A DNA stretch of 32,224 nucleotides from JBCCFW01 sp039029535 (GTDB taxonomy: Bacteria; Acidobacteriota; JBCCFW01): the NCBI GenBank assembly GCA_039029535.1, contig JBCCFW010000084.1, positions 1 to 32,224 of the forward strand. The letters run 5' to 3'. Each line of letters starts with the position of its first letter. The stretch's first letter is position 1. Both the position numbers and the translations under genes were made by a program. The notes beneath the pieces are model-generated. The model ran no database searches. It saw nothing but the letters and a program-made list of their open reading frames with translations, and was not told the origin of the DNA. This document shows positions 21,758-28,299 of the stretch, piece after piece.

Positions 21758-23178
21758 GGCCCCGACACGGGGAGACGAAGGGTCACGCAGGTGCCTTCCC
21801 CCGGCGCGCTGGCCAGCTCGAGCCGACCGCCGTGGGCCTCGGCCGTCCGCATCGCGATGGGCAGGCCCAGCCCCGTCCCGCGGTGGCGTGTCGTGAAGAA
21901 GGGCTCGAGCACCCGATCGACCGTCTCGGCGTCCATGCCCTGCCCCCCGTCGGTGATGCGCACGATGGCCTCGTCGTCGAGAACCTCCCATCCCACTCGA
22001 ACGGGGATGCCCGACGGGGACGCCTGACGAGCGTTGAGGACCAGGTTGAGCAGGCTTCGGTGGAGTTGAGCTTCGTCGGCCCGGACGACGAGATCGTCAC
22101 CATCGAGCTCGACCGGGACGACGTCACCCTCGGCCGGCTCGGCATCGGCGACGGCGCGCTCCAGGACCCGACGGAGATCGACGGGAGCAAAGGACGGCCC
22201 CTTCGGACGGGCGAAGACGAGCATGTCGTCGATGAGCTCGGTGAGCGTGCCCATGCGCTCGAGAACGTCGCCGAGGACCTTGCGCTCCTCGGACTCGTCG
22301 TCGAGACGCCGGCGGATGAGCTCGAGGGCGCCCCCCATCCCGGCCAGCGGGTTCTTGACCTCGTGCGCCACGACCGCCGCCATCTCGCCCAGACGCACCA
22401 GCGCTGCCTCCTCGACCAGCTTCGCCTCGGCCTCCTTGCGGGCCGTGATGTCGGTGCGGATCGACAGGTACTGGTAGGGCCTGCCGTTCTCGTCGAGGAA
22501 GGGAACGATCGTGGTGTCGACCCAGTAGTGTCGGCCGTCCTTGCGACGGTTCCGGATCTCGCCATGCCAGACCTGGCCACGCGAGATGGTCGACCAGAGC
22601 CCCTTCATGAACGGTGGCGCGTGGTGACCGGAGTTCAAGAGCCGATGATCCTGCCCGAGGAGCTCGTCGCGGGTGTAGCCGGAGATCTCGCAGAAGGTGT
22701 CGTTGGCATGCGTGATGCGGCCCCGTCGGTCGGTGGCCGCCACGATGGAGAAGCGATCGAGGGCGTGCTCGATGTCCTCGAGCTCACGCAGTCGACGGGC
22801 CGACGCCTGTTCCTCCTCGGAGACCTCACGCAGCCCCAACAAGAGGCCGACGGTCGCACCGCTCTCGTCGCGCAAGCGCATGACCATCCACGACAGCGCT
22901 CGACTCGACTCACCCTCTCCCACGACCTCGGCGTCGAGACAGGTCATGGGCAGGTCTGCCTTCTCCGTGAAGACACGGAGCCGACTCGCCACTCGCTCAC
23001 GTTCGGGCTCCGCCACGAGGGAGAGCAACGAGGCGCCCGGCAGTGTCTCGCGATCCCGTCCGAGCACGCCCGAGACGGCCCGGTTGGCAAAGGTGATCCG
23101 CTGCTGCTCGTCCACTGCCAGCAGGGCGCAGGTCGAGAGCTCGCAGAGTCCGGCCGCGTGATCGAGACGTGAGCTCAT
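21748..23178 (-). CDS. Soluble PAS-PAS sensor histidine kinase
   Basis: A 476-residue kinase with no membrane segment, so it should sense a cytoplasmic signal. Two PAS domains are seen: about 10-110 (LLAVDEQQRITFANRAVSGVLG) and about 135-255 (IVAATDRRGRITHANDTFCEISGYTRDELLGQDHRLLNSGHH, then a PAC-type WHGEIRNRRKDGRHYWVDTTI). The second has the Aer/BAT-like 'GYTRDELLGQ-HR-L-SG'. The H-box is VVAHEVKNPLAGMG with His near 273. The N-box is LVLNARQA, followed by ITDGGQGMD and GTGLGLPIAM of the ATPase domain. The NtrB-like kinase core fits an NtrC-type partner, encoded divergently 112 bp away. I chose ATG 23178; a GTG at 23208 adds ten residues. A TAGCGT box 7 bp upstream suggests a leaderless message. 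Confidence 0.92.
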   Translation of the reverse strand: MSSRLDHAAGLCELSTCALLAVDEQQRITFANRAVSGVLGRDRETLPGASLLSLVAEPERERVASRLRVFTEKADLPMTCLDAEVVGEGESSRALSWMVMRLRDESGATVGLLLGLREVSEEEQASARRLRELEDIEHALDRFSIVAATDRRGRITHANDTFCEISGYTRDELLGQDHRLLNSGHHAPPFMKGLWSTISRGQVWHGEIRNRRKDGRHYWVDTTIVPFLDENGRPYQYLSIRTDITARKEAEAKLVEEAALVRLGEMAAVVAHEVKNPLAGMGGALELIRRRLDDESEERKVLGDVLERMGTLTELIDDMLVFARPKGPSFAPVDLRRVLERAVADAEPAEGDVVPVELDGDDLVVRADEAQLHRSLLNLVLNARQASPSGIPVRVGWEVLDDEAIVRITDGGQGMDAETVDRVLEPFFTTRHRGTGLGLPIAMRTAEAHGGRLELASAPGEGTCVTLRLPVSGPRG

Positions 23179-23185
23179 GACGAAG

Positions 23186-23191
23186 ACGCTA
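23186..23191 (-). promoter_or_regulatory. Possible -10 box giving a leaderless histidine kinase mRNA
   Basis: On the minus strand TGC-TAGCGT ends 7 bp before the ATG at 23178, which would put transcription start at or beside the start codon. The -35 region is poor (GTCGCC at 17 bp). No ribosome-binding site precedes the ATG, which fits a leaderless message. Confidence 0.3.
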
Positions 23192-23290
23192 GCACGAACG
23201 CCGAGCACGGCGACGGGTGCAGGTCATGCTCCCGCGTCGCCCTCGCCGAATCCGCCCCCAGGCTTCAGAATGGACGCTCCAGGAGTTCCC

Positions 23291-24673
23291 ATGCCGTCCG
23301 CCCGCATCCTCATCATCGACGACGAGCAACTCATCCGCTGGACGCTGCGGCAGCACTTGGAGTCCGAAGGTCACGAGGTCCTCGAGGCGGACACCGCCGC
23401 CGCCGGTCTCGAGGGTTGTCAGCAGGACGTCGACGTGGTCCTCCTCGACATCCAGCTCCCCGACGGCAACGGCGTGGAGCTGCTGGGCGAGATGAAGGAG
23501 CTGGACCCGGACCTGGTCGTCATCATGATGACCGCGTTTTCCTCGGTGGAGAGCGCCGTCGACGCGATGAAGCTCGGCGCCTTCCACTACGCCAACAAGC
23601 CGGTGAACCCGGAGGAGATCCAGCTCCTCGTCCAGAAGGCCCTGGAGACCCGACGTCTCAAGCGTCAGGTCGTCGCCTGGCGTGCCGCAGGGCGGGGACC
23701 CGCGGAGTTCGACCAGGTCCTCGGCTCCTCCCCCGCAATGACCACGCTGAAGACCATGCTCACCAAGATCGCGGCCAGCCCCGGCTCGACGGTCTTGCTC
23801 ACCGGCGAGAGCGGCACCGGCAAGGGCCTGACGGCGAAGGCCATCCACGCGGCCAGCGACCGCACCGACGGTCCGTTCCAGAACATCACCTGCTCGGCCA
23901 TCCCCGAGCAGCTCCTCGAGAGCGAGCTGTTCGGACACGAGCGAGGCGCGTTCACCGATGCCAAGGAGCGCAAGCTCGGACTGTTGGAGCTCGCCGACGG
24001 AGGCACCGTCTTTCTCGACGAGATCGGCGAGATGACCGCTGCGCTCCAGGCGAAGCTCTTGCGCTTCCTGGAGGACAAGTCGTTCCGGCGCGTCGGCGGC
24101 AGCACCGACATCTCCGTCGACGTGCGGGTCATCGCCGCGACCAACCGCGACTTGCAGGCGGCAGTTCGGGGAGGCGAGTTCCGCGAGGATCTCTTCTATC
24201 GTCTTCAGGTCCTGCCCGTCGTCCTCCCGCCCCTTCGCGAGCGAGGTGAGGACATCGAGCTCCTGGCGACCAGCTTCGCCGAGACCTTCGGACGCGAGTT
24301 CAAGAAGCCCATCGACGGGCTCACGGCCGAAGCTCTCCAGCTGCTCGAGAGTCACTCTTGGCCGGGCAACGTCCGCGAGCTTCGCAACGCCGTGGAGCGA
24401 GCGGTGCTGCTGACGGAGAGTGCCGAGCTCTCCGCCGCGGACTTCCTCGCCCTCGGTCATCAGGGCGGTCTCGGTGAGGGCGCGGCGGGCTTCCGCCTTC
24501 CCGCGGGAGGCATCGAGCTGGAAGCGCTGGAGAAGGACCTCGTCCGTCAGGCGCTCGAGCGAACCGACGGCAACCAGACGCGAGCGGCCGCGTTGCTCGG
24601 GCTCAACCGCGACCAGATCCGCTATCGACTCGACAAGTTCGACCTGCGTCGCCCCCCGCGGGGCGCCGACTGA
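23291..24673 (+). CDS. NtrC-family sigma54-dependent response regulator with variant GAFTDA loop
   Basis: A 460-residue enhancer-binding protein. The receiver (about 5-120) has the acidic pair IIDDEQ (10-12), phospho-acceptor Asp 53 in VVLLDIQLPD, Thr 81 and Lys 103 in ANKPVN. The AAA+ domain (about 143-375) has Walker A GESGTGKG (172-179), Walker B VFLDEIGE, and ATNRDLQAAVRGGEFREDLFYRL with the arginine-finger region. The sigma54-contact loop is GAFTDA (219-224) rather than GAFTGA. A Fis-type helix-turn-helix ends the protein (LVRQALERTDGNQTRAAALLGLNRDQIRYRL). The ATG at 23291 has AGGAG five bases upstream; longer frames start inside the intergenic region. Its targets are unknown, but three sigma54-type promoters lie 3-4 kb away. 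Confidence 0.94.
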   Translation: MPSARILIIDDEQLIRWTLRQHLESEGHEVLEADTAAAGLEGCQQDVDVVLLDIQLPDGNGVELLGEMKELDPDLVVIMMTAFSSVESAVDAMKLGAFHYANKPVNPEEIQLLVQKALETRRLKRQVVAWRAAGRGPAEFDQVLGSSPAMTTLKTMLTKIAASPGSTVLLTGESGTGKGLTAKAIHAASDRTDGPFQNITCSAIPEQLLESELFGHERGAFTDAKERKLGLLELADGGTVFLDEIGEMTAALQAKLLRFLEDKSFRRVGGSTDISVDVRVIAATNRDLQAAVRGGEFREDLFYRLQVLPVVLPPLRERGEDIELLATSFAETFGREFKKPIDGLTAEALQLLESHSWPGNVRELRNAVERAVLLTESAELSAADFLALGHQGGLGEGAAGFRLPAGGIELEALEKDLVRQALERTDGNQTRAAALLGLNRDQIRYRLDKFDLRRPPRGAD

Positions 24674-24679
24674 GTCGGC
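24665..24679. terminator. Palindrome centred on the NtrC-type gene stop codon
   Basis: GCCGACT (24665-24671) and AGTCGGC (24673-24679) are complementary around one base, and the TGA (24671-24673) is at the centre. The tight loop reduces the usable stem to about 5-6 bp. It lies between convergent genes separated by 18 bp. Confidence 0.3.
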
Positions 24680-24691
24680 ACCCGCGCGAGC

Positions 24692-25684
24692 TCACTCCTC
24701 GAAGCTTCGAACGAGCTGCACCAGCCCGTCGACGAGCTCGGGACGACGCCCGAGATCCCGGTTCGCCGGCATGAGCACCGACAGCCCGGCAGAGGGACCA
24801 CCACGCACGATGATCCGGGCGACCTGCTCGTCGGTCACGCGACGCTGCCAGGACTCGTCGCGGAAGTCGCGCGGAGCCGGACGCAAGGTGCGGCCCGCCG
24901 GACCATCGCCTCGACCCTCGTTGCCGTGACAGCCCGCACAACGCTGCGCATACACCGCCAGAGCCTCGGTGGAGATCGCTCCCTCGGCGTCGTCACCGAG
25001 TTCGATCGTCACGGGTCGCGCCGGAGGCTTCGAGCCGAGGTGCTCGTAGTACTCGGCCACCGCCGCGACCTCGGCCGGCGTGAGCTTCTCCGCGATCTCC
25101 TTCATCACGCCGGTGGGATCGTTGTCGCGCAGGCCCTTGCGGATGATCTTGAACTGCCGCTTCACGTAGGCCGCCGACTGGCCCCTGAGTCGGGGCGCCA
25201 GCGGCGGAAGCCCCACTCCACCGGGACCGTGGCAACCGTTGCAGGCAGGGATCCCCTTCGCTTCCAGGCCCTGATCGTCGAGCAGGGATCCGTAACGCAA
25301 GGAGTGCGGGTCGAGCTCGCCTCGCATCGGCGCGACCGGCTCGAGGCTCGCGTAGTACTCGGTCACCGCGACGAGGTCGTCCTCGGTGAGCTCGCGCGAG
25401 ATCGGCTCCATGAAGAAGTGCTTGCGCTCGCCGGACGCGAAGTCGCGGAGCTGCTTGGCGAGGTAGACCGCGTCGAGACCAGCCAGCGCGGGGATGCCCG
25501 AGAGCCAGCGGCCAGAGCCGTCCGTGCCATGGCAGGTGGCACAACCCGTCACGCCCCGACCGTCTCCCGCGTCGACGACCTGTCGGCCCCGCTGGATCGA
25601 GGCCGAGACCTCCGGGGAACGTCCCACCCCGAGGGCGACGATCAGACCGACCAAGCCACAGGCGACCACTGCTCCGCGCGTCAT
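24692..25684 (-). CDS. Triheme cytochrome c: c4-like di-domain plus a third domain
   Basis: A 330-residue exported protein with a signal peptide (MTRGAVVACGLVGLIVALGVG, cleavage near SVSA-like PEVSA) and three heme motifs: CATCHG, CNGCHG and CAGCHG. Domains 1 and 2 resemble cytochrome c4 (GIPALAGLDAVYLAKQLRDFASGER; PRLRGQSAAYVKRQFKIIRKGLR; both followed by a Tyr-Tyr helix, TEYYASL and AEYYEHL). Domain 3 is about half identical to the cytochrome domain of the lipoprotein at 15452-15970. It probably carries electrons in the periplasm towards a terminal oxidase. I chose ATG 25684, six bases after GGGA. ATG 25690 and GTG 25708 are alternatives. It converges on the NtrC-type regulator; no promoter of standard type is obvious upstream. 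Confidence 0.9.
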   Translation of the reverse strand: MTRGAVVACGLVGLIVALGVGRSPEVSASIQRGRQVVDAGDGRGVTGCATCHGTDGSGRWLSGIPALAGLDAVYLAKQLRDFASGERKHFFMEPISRELTEDDLVAVTEYYASLEPVAPMRGELDPHSLRYGSLLDDQGLEAKGIPACNGCHGPGGVGLPPLAPRLRGQSAAYVKRQFKIIRKGLRDNDPTGVMKEIAEKLTPAEVAAVAEYYEHLGSKPPARPVTIELGDDAEGAISTEALAVYAQRCAGCHGNEGRGDGPAGRTLRPAPRDFRDESWQRRVTDEQVARIIVRGGPSAGLSVLMPANRDLGRRPELVDGLVQLVRSFEE

Positions 25685-25812
25685 GTGCATTCCCGCATCG
25701 AAGCGCACCGGGAGGTCGGAGCGCTCCCCGGACCCATCGGATCGCGGGGGCGGGACTCAAGGGCGGGCTCACCGGAACGGACGCGCCGGACATGACGCGG
25801 ATCTCGACGTGC

Positions 25813-26940
25813 TCAGGACGACGGCGACGTCGCGCCGCGGGCCGCCCAGAAGGCGTCCCGGAACGACGCGAGGGTCCCCGCGACGATGGCCTCACGGAGG
25901 TCGCGCATGAGCTGGAGGAGCTGATGCACGTTGTGCCGCGTGTTGAGCCGGTTGAACAGCGGCTCCCGCGAGAGATAGAGATGACGCAGGTAGGCCCGAC
26001 TGTAGCGAGCACAGGTGCGACAGCCACAGCTCTCGTCGATCGGCCCGAGGTCCTCGGTGAACTCGGCGCGCTTGATGTTGAGGTGACCGGTGCTCGTGAG
26101 CAGCGTGCCGTTGCGCGCATTGCGAGTGGGATAGACGCAGTCGAACATGTCGATGCCGTGGAAGACGGCCTCGACCAGGTCCTCGGGTCGTCCCACGCCC
26201 ATGAGGTAACGCGGCCGATCCTCGGGGAGCTCGGGCGCACAGGCCGCGATCATTCTCCACGTGTCGTCGGCGCCTTCGCCCACCGAGAGGCCGCCGAGGG
26301 CGAGCCCCTCGAAGGGCAGGTCCACCAGGGCGTCCAACGAGCGCTGGCGCTCGTCGAGGTCGACCCCGCCCTGGACGATGCCGAACAGCGCACCGTCGCT
26401 CTCCCGTCTCTCCTTCACGCAGCGCTCGGCCCAGCGTGTCGTGCGGTCGACCGCCGAACGGATCTCCTCCGTCGTGGCCGGGAGCTTGGGGCACTCGTCG
26501 AGCACCATCATGATGTCGGAGCCGAGCCGACGCTGGATGCGGATGCTCTCCTCCGGGCTCATGAACATCTCGGTGCCGTCGAGATGCGAGCGGAAGCGCA
26601 CGCCGTCCTCGTCGAGCCGACGCAAGTGCGCGAGGCTCATCGCCTGGAAGCCACCGGAGTCGGTGAGGATCGAGCGCTCCCAAGACATGAAGCGGTGGAG
26701 CCCGCCGAGCCGCTCGATGCGCTCGTCGCCGGGCCGCACCCAGAGATGGTAGGCGTTGCCCAGGATGATGCCGGCGTCGAGGTCTTCGAGGTCGCCCGAC
26801 GACAGCCCCTTGACCGTGCCCTGGGTGCCCACGGGCATGAAGACCGGGGTCTCGAAGCTCCCGTGACGAGTGGTGACCCGCCCCGCCCGCGCGCCGCTGG
26901 GGTCACGTGCCTGAACGTCGAACGACAGGGCGTCGCTCAT
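25813..26940 (-). CDS. tgt: tRNA-guanine transglycosylase
   Basis: It exchanges guanine-34 for preQ1 in the anticodon of Asp, Asn, His and Tyr tRNAs, on the queuosine pathway. The 375-residue protein has the family's usual length. Motifs: TPVFMPVGTQGTVKGL, ILGNAYHLWVRPG, the catalytic Asp region ILTDSGGFQAMSL, the substrate pocket IVQGGVD and ALGGLSVGE, the nucleophile region DMFDCVYPTRNARNG, and the zinc site CGCRTC with a following His (about 305-335, SRAYLRHLY). The ATG at 26940 overlaps the queA stop by four bases (ATGA). Assignment is secure. Confidence 0.97.
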   Translation of the reverse strand: MSDALSFDVQARDPSGARAGRVTTRHGSFETPVFMPVGTQGTVKGLSSGDLEDLDAGIILGNAYHLWVRPGDERIERLGGLHRFMSWERSILTDSGGFQAMSLAHLRRLDEDGVRFRSHLDGTEMFMSPEESIRIQRRLGSDIMMVLDECPKLPATTEEIRSAVDRTTRWAERCVKERRESDGALFGIVQGGVDLDERQRSLDALVDLPFEGLALGGLSVGEGADDTWRMIAACAPELPEDRPRYLMGVGRPEDLVEAVFHGIDMFDCVYPTRNARNGTLLTSTGHLNIKRAEFTEDLGPIDESCGCRTCARYSRAYLRHLYLSREPLFNRLNTRHNVHQLLQLMRDLREAIVAGTLASFRDAFWAARGATSPSS

Positions 26941-27977
26941 CGCGCTCGCTCCAGCAACATGGCGTCTCCGTAGGAGAGGAAACGATACCCCTGCTCCAGC
27001 GCCTCGGCGTAGGCCGTCGTGATCCGCTCGGATCCCGCGAAGGCCTGCACGAGCGCCAGCAAGGTGCTGCCCGGCTGATGGAAGTTGGTCAGCAGGCAGT
27101 CGACCACGCGGAAAGGGCTGCCCGGGAGAAGGAAGAGCCCCGTGCGGCCGGCCACGGGTCGGACTCGGCCCGACGGGCTGGCCGCAGCCTCGAGCGTCCT
27201 CAAGCTGGTCGTGCCCACGGCGACCACGCGTCCTCCTCGACCCCGGGCCGCGTTGAGGCAGGCGGCGGTCTCGGCGGACAGCTCGATCCGCTCCTCGTGC
27301 ATGCGGTGGTCCTCGACCTGCTCGGCCGTGACCGGTCGGAAGGTCGCCAGCGACACGCCCAGCGTGACCCGCACGACCTCGACCCCTCGCCGCGTCAGCT
27401 CGGTCAGCAGCTCGGGCGTGAGGTGGAGCCCGGCGGTCGGTGCCGCGGCCGAGGCCGAGGCCTCTCCCCAGGTCCCCTCGTCGCGGGCGTGGAGCGCCTG
27501 GTAGCGCTCGCGGTCCTCCGCGTCGTCGTCGCGATCGATGTAGGGCGGGAGCGGCACGCGGCCGTCGCTGAGGAGGGTCCCGGAGAGGTCGTCGCTGCCG
27601 AGGACGAACAACGCTCCGTCGCGACCGAGCACTTCCGCCGAGCCACCACCGGGCAGGCTCAGCCGGGCTCCTTCGCGGGGCGAGCGCGAGCTCTTGAGGA
27701 GGGCGAGCCAGGCACCGTCGGCACGACGGTCGACGACGAGGAGCTCGACGGCCCCACCGCTCTCCTTGGCTGCCCTCAAGCGCGCCGGTTTCACCCGGCT
27801 GTCGTTGAGGACGAGGACGTCGTCGGGACCGAGCAGCTCGGGCAGCTCGTCGACGCGGCGATGGCAGGGGGTGCCGTCAGCCGGTGAGACCAGGAGCCGG
27901 GAGGCGCTTCGGTGAGCGCCCGGCCGCTGCGCGATGGCCTCCGCGCTCAGCGGATAGCGCAGCTCGTCCCGGTGCAC
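26937..27977 (-). CDS. queA: S-adenosylmethionine:tRNA ribosyltransferase-isomerase
   Basis: It converts preQ1 at tRNA position 34 to epoxyqueuosine using the ribosyl part of S-adenosylmethionine. The 346-residue protein has the expected motifs: LSAEAIAQRPGAHRSASRLLV near the N-terminus, VLNDSRVKPARL, APTAGLHLTPELL, VTLGVSLATFRPVTAEQVEDHRMHEERIEL, VAVGTTSLRTLEAA, and VVDCLLTNFHQPGSTLLALVQAFAG. The GTG at 27977 is the only possible start, because an in-frame TGA lies directly upstream (TGACCCCCCGTG). No good ribosome site is seen. It overlaps tgt, its partner in the pathway, and follows the small membrane protein gene by 56 bp. Confidence 0.97.
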   Translation of the reverse strand: MHRDELRYPLSAEAIAQRPGAHRSASRLLVSPADGTPCHRRVDELPELLGPDDVLVLNDSRVKPARLRAAKESGGAVELLVVDRRADGAWLALLKSSRSPREGARLSLPGGGSAEVLGRDGALFVLGSDDLSGTLLSDGRVPLPPYIDRDDDAEDRERYQALHARDEGTWGEASASAAAPTAGLHLTPELLTELTRRGVEVVRVTLGVSLATFRPVTAEQVEDHRMHEERIELSAETAACLNAARGRGGRVVAVGTTSLRTLEAAASPSGRVRPVAGRTGLFLLPGSPFRVVDCLLTNFHQPGSTLLALVQAFAGSERITTAYAEALEQGYRFLSYGDAMLLERAR

Positions 27978-28033
27978 GGGGGGTCAGGGGGCTGGCGAGG
28001 GGCCGGCCAGAAGATCGCCCAGGGCGGGCGTCT

Positions 28034-28174
28034 TCAGGCCTCGGAGCTCGCCTCCGCCCGGTTCACCTGGGCGTGGAGGAGACTCAGGGTCAGGTGGATG
28101 GCGCCCTTGGTGACCAGCCAGCCGAGGGCGATGCTCGCCACGACGGCAGCGAGGACGAGGAGCGTCGCAGGCAT
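28034..28174 (-). CDS. 46-residue single-helix membrane protein
   Basis: A short frame starting MPATLLVLAAVVASIALGW and ending HAQVNRAEASSEA. It has one hydrophobic segment (about 3-36, with Lys at 24) and a short charged C-terminal tail. The ATG at 28174 has GGAG seven bases upstream (TTGGAGAGCAACG), good support for a real gene. It lies 56 bp upstream of queA in the same direction and 125 bp downstream of the large VWA/FN3 gene. I recognise no family. YajC, another small single-helix protein, is often linked to tgt/queA, but the sequence does not resemble it clearly. Confidence 0.55.
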   Translation of the reverse strand: MPATLLVLAAVVASIALGWLVTKGAIHLTLSLLHAQVNRAEASSEA

Positions 28175-28299
28175 CGTTGCTCTCCAACCACGGCTGCCCC
28201 CAGCCATGGCGCGGCGCGATGTTGACAGGAAACCCCCGGTGGCTCAACCGCTTTCTGCGTGGGTCGAGACCACCGAGAGTCGCACTTTCCGGTGACGGA

